The translations under genes and the position numbers were made by a program. From contig NZ_MTCM01000001.1 in NCBI RefSeq assembly GCF_002000245.1, positions 2,232,001 to 2,296,000 of the forward strand: DNA of 64,000 bases, given 5' to 3'. Position 1 is the stretch's first letter, and each line of letters starts with the position of its first letter. Shown piece by piece: positions 1-8,127 of the stretch. This DNA comes from Sphingobacterium sp. CZ-UAM. GTDB taxonomy: Bacteria; Bacteroidota; Bacteroidia; Sphingobacteriales; Sphingobacteriaceae. Below the pieces are notes generated by a model. It worked only from the letters and a program-made list of their open reading frames with translations, was not told the origin of the DNA and did not search any database.

Positions 1-534
1 GCTGCTTATTTCATCAGATTAGGTGGCTGCGATGTGGGGTGCCATTGGTGCGATGTAAAAGAAAGCTGGGATGCATCAATCCATCCACTTACCGCTGCGG
101 ATGCAATTATTGAAAATGCAAAAAGATATCCTGCTAAAACAGTTGTTATCACGGGTGGTGAACCGCTTATCTATAATTTGGATTACCTCACAAAAGGTCT
201 CCATGCTGCTGGCATAAAAACTTTTATTGAAACATCAGGTGCCTACCCCTTAAGCGGAGAATGGGACTGGATTTGTCTGTCTCCGAAAAAATTCAAAGCT
301 CCACGAAAAGATGTTCTTGATGCCGCCGGTGAACTTAAAGTGATTGTTTTCAACAAGAGCGATTTTGCCTGGGGTGAAGAATATGCGCAGTTAGTTGGAC
401 CAAATTGCAGGTTATATCTGCAGCCAGAATGGTCCAAATCCAAAGAAATGACCCCTTCTATCATTGATTATGTCAAGGAAAATCCAAAATGGGACATTTC
501 CCTGCAGACACACAAATTTCTTAATATCCCTTAA
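1..534 (+). CDS. queE: 7-carboxy-7-deazaguanine synthase QueE (5'-truncated by window edge)
   Basis: Radical SAM enzyme that turns 6-carboxy-tetrahydropterin into 7-carboxy-7-deazaguanine in queuosine (preQ1) synthesis; cytosolic. The frame is open from base 1 and gives 177 visible residues, so roughly the first 30 of about 210 lie outside the window. The [4Fe-4S] motif C-x3-C-x2-C is seen at visible residues 10, 14 and 17 (CDVGCHWC), and the SAM-binding GGEP motif is present (TGGEPL). The C-terminus is intact and the stop at 532-534 is followed by a terminator. queA, a later step of the same tRNA modification pathway, lies about 9 kb downstream. Identification is confident. Confidence 0.93.
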   Translation, partial: AAYFIRLGGCDVGCHWCDVKESWDASIHPLTAADAIIENAKRYPAKTVVITGGEPLIYNLDYLTKGLHAAGIKTFIETSGAYPLSGEWDWICLSPKKFKAPRKDVLDAAGELKVIVFNKSDFAWGEEYAQLVGPNCRLYLQPEWSKSKEMTPSIIDYVKENPKWDISLQTHKFLNIP

Positions 535-560
535 CCGGATTATAAAAATAACCCATATAA

Positions 561-600
561 AAAAAGCATTCAACACGAGATGGTATGAATGCTTTTTTTT
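561..600. terminator. Bidirectional intrinsic terminator between queE and the next convergent gene
   Basis: The arms AGCATTC (565-571) and GAATGCT (587-593) form a hairpin flanked by an A-run on the left and eight Ts on the right. It can end transcription from both queE (+) and the convergent gene at 636-1883 (-). Confidence 0.8.
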
Positions 601-635
601 CGCTGACTTCCGTTGGTCTAGCCAATAAATCAAAA

Positions 636-1883
636 TTACTTTATATATTCTTTTATAAATGCATCAAGTTCCAGCGTTTTGGTTTCCTCCCCCTCTTTGT
701 CTCGGACCAAAACTTTACCGGCGCTATCCACATCCAAAAACATTAGGTTAGGATTAATAACAATTTTCCCGTTCTCATCCAACAAACCTATTTTCCCATC
801 TTCAGAAAACATTAGATAATTGTTTAAAAATTTACTTATATTTTCCTTCTTATCAAGCAACACCTTACCCTCCTCCGTGACCAATCCAAAACTTCCATCT
901 TTTTGGAAAATAGCCAATCGCTCAGTTGCCGGAGTAAGCCAGTCAAACCCTGCCTTATTCACTTTACTCCCTTTCTTATCCAATAACCAAAAATAATTGT
1001 CCTTGTCTGAAACGATCGCAATCCGATCATTAAAGTAGGCCAACGAGAAAAGTGAACACGGCAAGACCTCTTTGCCGGCCGAACTTTTGATCCCATAATA
1101 TTCATCATTCGTCTCACTATCTTTCACCATTACCCATTTGAGGGATTTATCCAACGGAAAAGTATCCTCGAATAAACTGACATCCTCACCTTTATCTGCT
1201 TCGCCAGTACCTGATATATCCACAATTTTAACATCCTGAGGTAATTGAAAACCTTCCCCATCCGAAATGCTGGACACTTTTGTTGTCTCAAACCCCAGGT
1301 CTGCATTTTTACCTAATGACAATTTAAGCACCGCCCCGGGGAGATCATTTACAAATGAAAATGCAGTCATGTAGTATGAGGGAACTGCCTCTGAATACCA
1401 AACTGTCGCTTCAGCAGAATCCGTCTGATTTTTGATAAATAATTTTGCTTTTTTACAGGTCACTCCAGCCACATCTTCAATCTCTCCCATATCCTGCATC
1501 CACACATAAGGTACTTGGGATTCTTTTAGCTTATTGCTGACAATTTTGTAGGAAGGATGATAAGATTCCGCCGTTACAATATCATCTCCTGTTGAAAAGG
1601 AGTATGTTTTAGCCAATTTTCTATTCAAAATAGCATGTTCTTTCTGATTAACAACAGCCGAAGAGTAATTGGCGTCCGCTAAAACTTCAACATTCTTATA
1701 GGCCGTTTTTCCTTTCAGAAAAGGCTCGTAAAACTCTTTTGCAAATTCAGGAATCTCATTTTCAAATTTTTCGGGTGAAATTTCACCTTTAAACACCAAT
1801 TCCATCTGCCATTGTTTATCCTGCCCATGTGCCACAGAAATGGACAATCCAGACAATAACGCTACTTTGAATAAATTCTTCAT
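636..1883 (-). CDS. Secreted GLPGLI-like protein with C-terminal WG-like repeats
   Basis: A 415-residue exported protein of unknown function. An Sec signal peptide spans about residues 1-20 (MKNLFKVALLSG...AHG). The first half resembles the GLPGLI family of Bacteroidota: a DLPGAVLKL segment sits where that family carries its name motif. The last ~140 residues contain short repeats of the type GKIGLLDENGKIVI and FGLVTEEGKVLLD, as in WG/KWG beta-repeat proteins. I chose the Met at 1883 because it begins a clean signal peptide; an upstream in-frame Met at 1925 would add 14 hydrophobic residues. GLPGLI proteins are usually periplasmic, role unknown. It sits alone between a convergent queE and a co-directional oxidoreductase. 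Confidence 0.72.
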   Translation of the reverse strand: MKNLFKVALLSGLSISVAHGQDKQWQMELVFKGEISPEKFENEIPEFAKEFYEPFLKGKTAYKNVEVLADANYSSAVVNQKEHAILNRKLAKTYSFSTGDDIVTAESYHPSYKIVSNKLKESQVPYVWMQDMGEIEDVAGVTCKKAKLFIKNQTDSAEATVWYSEAVPSYYMTAFSFVNDLPGAVLKLSLGKNADLGFETTKVSSISDGEGFQLPQDVKIVDISGTGEADKGEDVSLFEDTFPLDKSLKWVMVKDSETNDEYYGIKSSAGKEVLPCSLFSLAYFNDRIAIVSDKDNYFWLLDKKGSKVNKAGFDWLTPATERLAIFQKDGSFGLVTEEGKVLLDKKENISKFLNNYLMFSEDGKIGLLDENGKIVINPNLMFLDVDSAGKVLVRDKEGEETKTLELDAFIKEYIK

Positions 1884-2025
1884 AAGAATGATAAATATGT
1901 ATCTAAATAACAAAAGATAGACCAAAAAGCCTATCCTTCTGCTATATTTTTTATTTAATTACGTTTTTGCACTCATTTTTTTTGAAAAACGAAGTGGAAA
2001 AATACAAATCTTTTTTAGAATAAAA

Positions 2026-3099
2026 TTATAATAATATCGTTTGTTTTGTTTTTACGGCTTCATCACAAGCAAGCGCTATGCGTAAACTGTTGACTGCATC
2101 TTCCATGGAAGATGTCAGGTCAATATCCTCTAGGATAGCCTGCTGAAAAAAACGTTGTTCCCTGTTACACAACTCCTGATGATCGGGTTCATCGGCCAAA
2201 TTCACCCATTCGTCTTTTTTAACAAATTCATTATTCGCATCTAAATCAGCATAGTGTACCCGCAGACTTTCTGTTTGTGTATGCGCCGCCACCGAATCCG
2301 AGTTACCCTCGTTGCTTGCTTTGTCAGCAACAATGGACACCGAGCCCTTGGGACCGAAAACATCTTTTACAAAAAAGGCATTTTGACTCACCATAGGCCC
2401 CCAACCGGCTTCGTACCAACCTACAGAACCATCCTCAAAATGCAATTGAAGCTGGCCATAATTATAGTTCCAATCTGGAATATCGTCTGTAAGCCGGGCG
2501 CCTATCGCCGAAACACGCACCGGCTTGACACCTACCATCTGACACATCACATCAATATAATGTACACCACAATCAACTATTGGACTTAGACTAGACATCA
2601 GATTGCGATGGACATTCCACATGTAACCATGGCTTTGTTGATTGAGATTCATCCGCATAACTAAGGGTTTCCCCATAGTCTTCGAAAGCTCAATAAATTT
2701 CATCCATGAAGGATGATAACGGAGGATATATCCTACAACCAGTTTTTTATTATACTTTATGGCAGCGCTCACTACCTCTTTCGCTGATGTGACATCTTCG
2801 GCCAGAGGTTTCTCGATAAAAACATGAGCTCCCGATTCGAATGCTTTAATTGCGTAATCTTTATGTGTATCAGGATAAGTAGCAATACAGACCGCATCGG
2901 GTTTTGTTTGCTCCAATGCCTCTTCGTAAGATTCAAAAAGTGTATAATCAGCGCCTAGCTCCGTATTAAGCTTACGCTTACTATCTCCCCTAGCGACCAA
3001 ACCAACAATTTCAAATCCATCTAAGTCATGATAAGCTTTTGCATGGGAAGCTCCCATATTACCACAACCAACAACCAATATTTTTATTACTTGCATCAA
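2026..3099 (-). CDS. Gfo/Idh/MocA family NAD(P)-dependent oxidoreductase
   Basis: A 357-residue cytosolic dehydrogenase for a sugar or cyclitol-type substrate, which cannot be named from sequence. The N-terminal Rossmann motif GCGNMGASHAKAY lies near residues 11-23 and the family EKP motif is seen as FIEKPLAEDV near residue 95. The C-terminal half is the usual alpha/beta substrate domain; it includes GVHYIDVMCQMVG, which supplies the conserved histidine. There is no signal peptide, in contrast to the Tat-type relative at 30794-32104. Two Met codons are adjacent at the start and either could be used. It is co-directional with the PAP2 gene 18 bases upstream, so a two-gene transcript is likely. 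Confidence 0.85.
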   Translation of the reverse strand: MMQVIKILVVGCGNMGASHAKAYHDLDGFEIVGLVARGDSKRKLNTELGADYTLFESYEEALEQTKPDAVCIATYPDTHKDYAIKAFESGAHVFIEKPLAEDVTSAKEVVSAAIKYNKKLVVGYILRYHPSWMKFIELSKTMGKPLVMRMNLNQQSHGYMWNVHRNLMSSLSPIVDCGVHYIDVMCQMVGVKPVRVSAIGARLTDDIPDWNYNYGQLQLHFEDGSVGWYEAGWGPMVSQNAFFVKDVFGPKGSVSIVADKASNEGNSDSVAAHTQTESLRVHYADLDANNEFVKKDEWVNLADEPDHQELCNREQRFFQQAILEDIDLTSSMEDAVNSLRIALACDEAVKTKQTILL

Positions 3100-3117
3100 T
3101 TATTCATTTAATTTCTA

Positions 3118-3708
3118 TTATTTTTTTAACCCATCCAATGCAAAGGCCGACCCAGCCCCCAATACCGCCCCAGCGAGTACATCCGTTGGATAATGCACCC
3201 CAAGATACATCCTGGAATAACCAACACTTCCCGCCCAAAGTAAAGACGGCGCAACAACATACCATTTGGGGTAAGCACGGGACAAGCTTGACGCTGTTGC
3301 AAAAGCCGATGAAGTATGGCCTGAAGGAAAAGAATAACCGCTAGCCGTACGAACAGATATAAAATTAGGGTATTTTTTAAAGGGCCTACTCCGCTTGACC
3401 AGATGTTTTATTCCGACATTAACCAATGCCGTCACAGCCGTACTACTTGCTACGTAAAGTGCATTTTGACGCATTGCCTTATCGTTATTGATAGCACCGA
3501 CAACTAATAGACCAACAGGAACGGCAACTTGCACATAATTGTTGATGTCAGACAGCACTTTAAAAGTCTGTGTCTGAGGTTCAGTTCTTGTTTCAGCTAT
3601 TGATTCCAAAATACGAATATCTAAAGTGGATGCTGGCTTTTCCTGAGCGATTACAGTACCAGTAATGCATGTCACCCAACTTATTAATATAAATACTACT
3701 CTTTTCAT
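3118..3708 (-). CDS. PAP2-family phosphatase (secreted or periplasmic)
   Basis: A 196-residue type 2 phosphatidic acid phosphatase homologue. All three motifs of the family are visible: K-x6-RP (KHLVKRSRP), PSGH (SFPSGHTSSAF) and SR-x5-H-x3-D (SRMYLGVHYPTD). These supply the catalytic His residues and the Asp. An N-terminal hydrophobic segment (about residues 4-20, ending GTVIAQ) looks like a signal peptide. Likely substrates are lipid phosphates or undecaprenyl pyrophosphate; the sequence does not tell which. It is the first gene of the short minus-strand unit with the Gfo/Idh/MocA oxidoreductase, and it is divergent from the his locus across a 457-base intergenic region. Confidence 0.86.
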   Translation of the reverse strand: MKRVVFILISWVTCITGTVIAQEKPASTLDIRILESIAETRTEPQTQTFKVLSDINNYVQVAVPVGLLVVGAINNDKAMRQNALYVASSTAVTALVNVGIKHLVKRSRPFKKYPNFISVRTASGYSFPSGHTSSAFATASSLSRAYPKWYVVAPSLLWAGSVGYSRMYLGVHYPTDVLAGAVLGAGSAFALDGLKK

Positions 3709-3969
3709 CTGCTATAGATTATTTATCATGTGATATTCAGCTTTTTTAGCCAATTCTATTTTAATCCGCAAAAGCTAATGCAAGTAATACCACCACTTCC
3801 TCCAACGGATTCATTTCATAAGCGAATCAAATTAAAAACTTCGCTCCTTAAAAATAAGTAAATTTCTAAGAGTTGCCAGTCAATGTTTCAAACTTTATAG
3901 AAAACAGAACGAAATTTTAATGATTTATATCATCACAGATCGGTTCTTTAAACTTTTTAAAATGATATT

Positions 3970-4001
3970 TTTGTATTTCCCATTAATTTACTATACATTT
4001 G
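3970..4001 (+). promoter_or_regulatory. Promoter of the his leader/hisGD unit
   Basis: A perfect Bacteroidota-type promoter: TTTG at 3970-3973, a 20-base spacer, and TACATTTG (TAnnTTTG) at 3994-4001. The expected transcription start is near 4007, about 16 bases before the leader peptide ATG at 4023. Confidence 0.7.
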
Positions 4002-4022
4002 CTCTCAGTTATTAATACAAAC

Positions 4023-4088
4023 ATGGTCTATACCTACGTACATCATTTTCATTTGCATCATCGCCATTGTGGCGATATGTTAATTTAA
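4023..4088 (+). CDS. hisL: Histidine operon leader peptide (21 aa, six His codons)
   Basis: A short reading frame, MVYTYVHHFHLHHRHCGDMLI then TAA, directly downstream of a consensus promoter and 77 bases before hisG. Six of the nine codons 7-15 are His (CAT in every case). This is the hallmark of a leader peptide that senses charged tRNA-His, as in enterobacterial hisL, although this sequence is not related to that one. Being ahead of hisG makes chance very unlikely. The peptide itself needs no function; ribosome position on the His codons is what would matter. The frame is too short for standard gene finders. The name hisL is used by functional analogy only. Confidence 0.82.
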   Translation: MVYTYVHHFHLHHRHCGDMLI

Positions 4089-4103
4089 TGTGTTCTTACG
4101 TAG
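4034..4103 (+). promoter_or_regulatory. Candidate his attenuator RNA structure
   Basis: Two nested pairings are visible. The inner hairpin pairs GCAT-ATCGCC (4055-4065, one bulged C) with GGCGAT-ATGT (4071-4080), so it covers the last His codons. The outer stem pairs CTACGTA (4034-4040) with TACGTAG (4097-4103). A pyrimidine-rich stretch follows (4108-4133) but there is no clean run of Ts directly after either stem. A ribosome stalled on the His codons would block the outer 5' arm and the inner hairpin together. Whether the outcome is termination control or control of hisG translation cannot be decided from sequence. Confidence 0.5.
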
Positions 4104-4165
4104 AATACCTTCCCTCTTGTTTGATTTCTTATTATTAATAATTTACTGCTAACATTTATAAAGCG

Positions 4166-5017
4166 TTGAAAAATCTTAAAATTGCTATCCAAAAATCGGG
4201 TAGGTTAAACGAAAAATCTGTTCAATTACTAAAAAACTGTGGTTTGGATTTCGAAAACTACAAAAGTTCCTTAATTACTACGGTAGGCAACTTCCCTTTG
4301 GAAATATTGTTTCTCAGAGATGATGATATCCCGGGCTATGTCGAACAGGGAATAGCTGATCTTGGTATCGTAGGCGAAAATATCATCGATGAAACAGAAT
4401 CGAAAGTAGCATATATCAAACGGCTAGGCTTCGGGAAATGCACATTGAAACTCGCGATACCGAAAGATAGCTCCATTCAAGATATTAAAGACCTTAACGG
4501 CAAAGCGATTGCCACCTCCTACCCCAATATCCTTAAAAATTTCCTCGACGATTACAAAATCAATGCTGATATACGATTGATATCTGGATCTGTCGAAATT
4601 TCACCTGGCCTGGGTCTTAGCGACGCCATATGTGATATTGTATCCACCGGAGGGACCTTGAAAAGCAATGGTTTAAAACCCTTTGCCGATGTCAAAAATT
4701 CTGAGGCTATTCTCGTCGGTAGAAAAGGGCTTGAAGGAAATGAAATTCTCACCGAGTTGGTTCAACGTATAGAATCGGTTCTTTTGGCAAAGGAGACCAA
4801 ATATGTGGTATTGAATGTGGAGAAAAAGAATCTTCCTGCCATCACTTCTTTATTACATGGCGTAAAAAGTCCCACTGTAGTTCCGTTGGCCGAAGAAGGC
4901 TGGGTGGCGGTACACACCGTTATTACTGAAGACGACTTTTGGGATAAAATCAACAAATTGAAAGCAGCAGGCGCACAAGGCATTGTTGTAATGCCAATTG
5001 AAAAAATCATTCTTTAA
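4166..5017 (+). CDS. hisG: ATP phosphoribosyltransferase, long form (HisG)
   Basis: First enzyme of histidine synthesis: joins PRPP and ATP to give phosphoribosyl-ATP; cytosolic. At 283 residues it is the long (HisG-L) form with a C-terminal ACT-like regulatory domain (about residues 210-283), so it should be hexameric, inhibited by histidine and independent of HisZ. The N-terminus (LKIAIQKSGRLNEKS) is typical. The PRPP-binding region reads DAICDIVSTGGTLKSNGL near residue 150. The start is a TTG codon at 4166: family alignment demands MKNLKIAI and no ATG is available. A TTG start may hold translation low and suits control by the upstream leader. hisD follows after 21 bases. Confidence 0.95.
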   Translation: MKNLKIAIQKSGRLNEKSVQLLKNCGLDFENYKSSLITTVGNFPLEILFLRDDDIPGYVEQGIADLGIVGENIIDETESKVAYIKRLGFGKCTLKLAIPKDSSIQDIKDLNGKAIATSYPNILKNFLDDYKINADIRLISGSVEISPGLGLSDAICDIVSTGGTLKSNGLKPFADVKNSEAILVGRKGLEGNEILTELVQRIESVLLAKETKYVVLNVEKKNLPAITSLLHGVKSPTVVPLAEEGWVAVHTVITEDDFWDKINKLKAAGAQGIVVMPIEKIIL

Positions 5018-5038
5018 ACTTGACCTATTCATACGACC

Positions 5039-6331
5039 ATGCTAAAAAAATATGAATACCAATCTTTAGGAAAAGCGGAACTGCAACAATTGGTTGCGCG
5101 GAATACAGATCCGAACAATTCAATTCAAGAAGTGGTCCAAGATATTATTCAGCAGGTACAGACGCAAGGCGATATTGTCCTGCGTGAATATGCCGAAAAA
5201 TTTGATAAAGTACAGCTGAACAGACTTTTTTTGGATGAAGCGGACATTGATGAATTAGCCGCAACAATCCAACGTGACCAGCAGCGCGCTTTAGAAATCG
5301 CCTTCCAAAATATTCACAGATTCCATAGCACGCAGCTTAAAAGAGAACGCACGGTCGAGACAATGCCAGGAGTAAAATGCTGGCGGGAAATACGTCCGGT
5401 TGAAAAAGTGGGCTTATATATCCCTGGCGGCTCTGCGGTACTACCAAGCACATTATTGATGCTGGGTATCCCAGCTCGCATCGCAGGATGTAAGGAAATC
5501 GTGGTTTGTTCACCGCCGCAATCCAATGGAAAGATCAACGGATTTGTCGCCTATTGTTTGAAATTACTCAATATTAAGCGGATCTACCTTGTAGGTGGGG
5601 CTCAGGCGGTGGCAGCGATGGCATTTGGTACACAATCTATTCCTAAAGTTGATAAAATCTTTGGCCCGGGCAACCAATTTGTCACCAAGGCAAAATCAAT
5701 TATACAGGGATTAACCAACGTGAGCATAGACATGCCTGCAGGTCCTTCTGAAGTGCTTGTTATTGCTGACGAAACAGCTAATCCAGCATTTATTGCCGCA
5801 GATCTTCTCGCGCAGGCAGAACATGGTGTAGACAGTCAAGCGGTATTGGTTGCCACTTCCACAGCTATTGTAGATGCTGTTAACAGGCAACTAGAAGCAC
5901 AATTATCGGTTTTACCACGCAAAGAACTTGCTTCAAAAGCGATTGAAAACTCCTATGCAGTAACCGTAGGCAACCTTCAGGAGGCCTTACAGTTTTCAAA
6001 CGAATATGCTCCCGAACATCTGATCCTGGAGACGGATCAGTGGCAATCGCTGATACGCTTTATCAGCAATGCAGGATCGGTCTTCTTAGGCCACCTTACT
6101 CCGGAAAGCGCCGGTGACTATGCGTCTGGAACCAACCACACCTTACCGACATCGGGATATGCTCGCTCCTATTCTGGTGTTTCCGTCGACTCATTTGTAA
6201 AGAAAATAACATTTCAGCATATCAACGAAACGGGACTCCAACAGATTGGATCTACAGTTGAAATACTCGCTGAATTGGAGGGCCTACAGGCTCATAAAAA
6301 TGCGATTTCTATTCGAAACCAACAAATATAG
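5039..6331 (+). CDS. hisD: Histidinol dehydrogenase (HisD)
   Basis: Catalyses the last two oxidations of histidine synthesis, L-histidinol to L-histidine, with NAD+ and zinc; 430 residues, full length. Visible motifs include GPGNQFVTKAK, DMPAGPSEVLVIAD, the catalytic Glu-His pair in EYAPEHLILE, the ligand Asp in ESAGDYASGTNHTLPT and the C-terminal His in EGLQAHKNAI. It is co-transcribed with hisG. A strong terminator follows at 6359-6408, so this unit contains only hisG and hisD. The other his genes must be elsewhere, whereas in many Bacteroidota they follow directly. Confidence 0.96.
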   Translation: MLKKYEYQSLGKAELQQLVARNTDPNNSIQEVVQDIIQQVQTQGDIVLREYAEKFDKVQLNRLFLDEADIDELAATIQRDQQRALEIAFQNIHRFHSTQLKRERTVETMPGVKCWREIRPVEKVGLYIPGGSAVLPSTLLMLGIPARIAGCKEIVVCSPPQSNGKINGFVAYCLKLLNIKRIYLVGGAQAVAAMAFGTQSIPKVDKIFGPGNQFVTKAKSIIQGLTNVSIDMPAGPSEVLVIADETANPAFIAADLLAQAEHGVDSQAVLVATSTAIVDAVNRQLEAQLSVLPRKELASKAIENSYAVTVGNLQEALQFSNEYAPEHLILETDQWQSLIRFISNAGSVFLGHLTPESAGDYASGTNHTLPTSGYARSYSGVSVDSFVKKITFQHINETGLQQIGSTVEILAELEGLQAHKNAISIRNQQI

Positions 6332-6358
6332 CTCTGACAGAATCAAATAAGAGATAAC

Positions 6359-6408
6359 AAGAGCGGGGGGTCCATTTTTCTTTGGACACCCCGCTCTTGT
6401 TTAATTTT
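6359..6408 (+). terminator. Intrinsic terminator closing the hisGD unit
   Basis: A GC-rich hairpin with arms AAGAGCGGGG (6359-6368) and CCCCGCTCTT (6389-6398), extended by TCC/GGA, then GTTTAATTTT. It ends the histidine transcript right after hisD. Confidence 0.88.
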
Positions 6409-6494
6409 ACCTGCTATATACACGACCACCGGCTGTCCAATAGCCAATCTGCAGTGACGGTTTGAGATAACATGCATCAAAAAACAAATGTGGG

Positions 6495-7409
6495 TTACCT
6501 TCCAAATGTATCGTAATTATCTGTCGCATATTTCTCAAATCTGGTCAGAAGAGCAATATTATCTTTTTCCAACGGACTTAGGTCCGCACTAACGTCTTTG
6601 GATACCGGAACATACCAATCTACAGGATCGAAGAACTGACGAATAGAGGGTTTCGTAAACGCATAGCCATGGCGTGCAAAAATCGTATTTCGAATAATCT
6701 CTAGATCTAACTTTTTTAGATTTTTCAAGTCTTTCTCCTCCAATTTTTGTTTCGAAGCATTTATACTGAACACAGCTGGAGAGGCGGAACGGTAATATTC
6801 CATTACATAGGTATAGGTGGAATCACCATCTTGGTCGGTCGCTTCCTGCTTTTTCGCGTTGATCCAATCCACCAGAGTTCCATATTCTTCATCTTGATTA
6901 TTTAACATCAGATTTGGATTATAGGCAAATTGCTTTTTCAATAATTTGAAACTCCTTTTCTTAATCTTTACTCCCTGGTCATAGGCTACCCAACTTCCGA
7001 TTAGTGTATCATCCTTCAATTTTATTTCAAAACGGCCATCCGATTTTTTATCCCCAGGCTCGTCCAATAAAAGCTGTATCGCATTTCCATTACCTTCAAG
7101 TTTTCCCGTCAAAGAACGCAAGTTCCCTTTAACTACATTTTGCCCAAAGACGTTTCCTTTATCTGTTATTTTTTTGATGGTTAGATTTATTTTTGGACTA
7201 TAATCTGTTGTTGGCAACTCCGCTCCCCCTTCAAGCGAATTTTCATCAATCAGAAAGTCCCCTACCCAATTACCGTAAAGTTCCTGATGTGCTTCGCGTT
7301 CAAGAACAGTAGAATCTTGTGCCGAGGGCTTAATAGCCGTCTTCTTTGCTTGCTCTTTACAGCCGATTAGGGCAGAAAGCACCAATAGTAAATAGATATT
7401 CCTTTTCAT
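6495..7409 (-). CDS. Lipoprotein with C-terminal YARHG domain
   Basis: A 304-residue cell-envelope lipoprotein. The signal peptide ends in a lipobox (LSALIGC, lipidated Cys about residue 17). A middle region (about 45-150) reads like a lipocalin-type beta domain, with GNWVGDFLIDE and LIGSWVAYDQG. The C-terminal ~70 residues match the YARHG domain: LEIIRNTIFARHGYAF followed by FDPVDWYVP. YARHG domains are extracellular and of unknown function. The next gene upstream, the DUF2306 membrane protein, is separated by 24 bases on the same strand, so the two may be co-transcribed with the permease beyond it. Confidence 0.78.
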   Translation of the reverse strand: MKRNIYLLLVLSALIGCKEQAKKTAIKPSAQDSTVLEREAHQELYGNWVGDFLIDENSLEGGAELPTTDYSPKINLTIKKITDKGNVFGQNVVKGNLRSLTGKLEGNGNAIQLLLDEPGDKKSDGRFEIKLKDDTLIGSWVAYDQGVKIKKRSFKLLKKQFAYNPNLMLNNQDEEYGTLVDWINAKKQEATDQDGDSTYTYVMEYYRSASPAVFSINASKQKLEEKDLKNLKKLDLEIIRNTIFARHGYAFTKPSIRQFFDPVDWYVPVSKDVSADLSPLEKDNIALLTRFEKYATDNYDTFGR

Positions 7410-7433
7410 ATCTCTATAATTTATCGTGTTAAG

Positions 7434-8120
7434 CTAACGAATATATTCCATTTTTGAGCCAGACAGTTCATGATGATTTCTTAAATTGCGATTTTTTCGA
7501 TAAATAATATATTCCACGAGCAATAAATTCGGTACCCAGCCAAGCCAAGCAATAATCTGATAAAGATCCATCGGATTAGGCTGGAATAGATATACCAAAA
7601 TCACTTTCCAGAAACGCAATGTAAGGGCTGAACAGGTCAGGGCAAAACTGCGCAACATAAATTCTTGATGCCCTTTAAACTTCCTTTGAACTGCCAGGCG
7701 AACAGCCTGTATGGTAAAATAAAACCAACTTAGCGCAAGAAATTCAAAGGAAATGACTGAAAATACCCCTCCATTCGCGACTGCCCCGATCAATACTCCG
7801 GAAGGTGCAGCAAACCCCAAAATACTAATAACATAGACGTAACCGATCGCCCGATGCCATAACGGGTATTTTTTTAGCAGACCTGAATTAAATTGGGTAA
7901 AACCAGCGGGTAAGGCGAGTATTGCCGTACAGACATGTACATAGAAAGCATATCTATACCACCAAAGCTCCGCTATTTCAGTTTGTTTAATCATTAGAAA
8001 ATTTGCATCCAATGCAAAACTATGGTAACGCCAGGTGATTTCTGCCATCAACATGCAGCTGTAGGCAAAAAGTAAAAGCCAAAATCCATTCAATAACGAT
8101 ATTTGAGCCTTTTTTACCAT
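7434..8120 (-). CDS. DUF2306 multi-pass membrane protein
   Basis: A 228-residue inner-membrane protein with about six or seven hydrophobic helices. It resembles DUF2306 family proteins: conserved His residues occur inside or next to helices (YVHVCTAILALPAGFTQF, WHRAIGYVYV, KGHQEFMLRSFALT). This spacing suggests a haem- or metal-binding four-helix core, as proposed for several small membrane families, but that is inference. It lies between the YARHG lipoprotein gene and the MacB-like permease gene, 7 bases from the latter, so it is probably in their transcript. No enzymatic role can be assigned. Confidence 0.7.
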   Translation of the reverse strand: MVKKAQISLLNGFWLLLFAYSCMLMAEITWRYHSFALDANFLMIKQTEIAELWWYRYAFYVHVCTAILALPAGFTQFNSGLLKKYPLWHRAIGYVYVISILGFAAPSGVLIGAVANGGVFSVISFEFLALSWFYFTIQAVRLAVQRKFKGHQEFMLRSFALTCSALTLRFWKVILVYLFQPNPMDLYQIIAWLGWVPNLLLVEYIIYRKNRNLRNHHELSGSKMEYIR

Positions 8121-8127
8121 AACGAGA

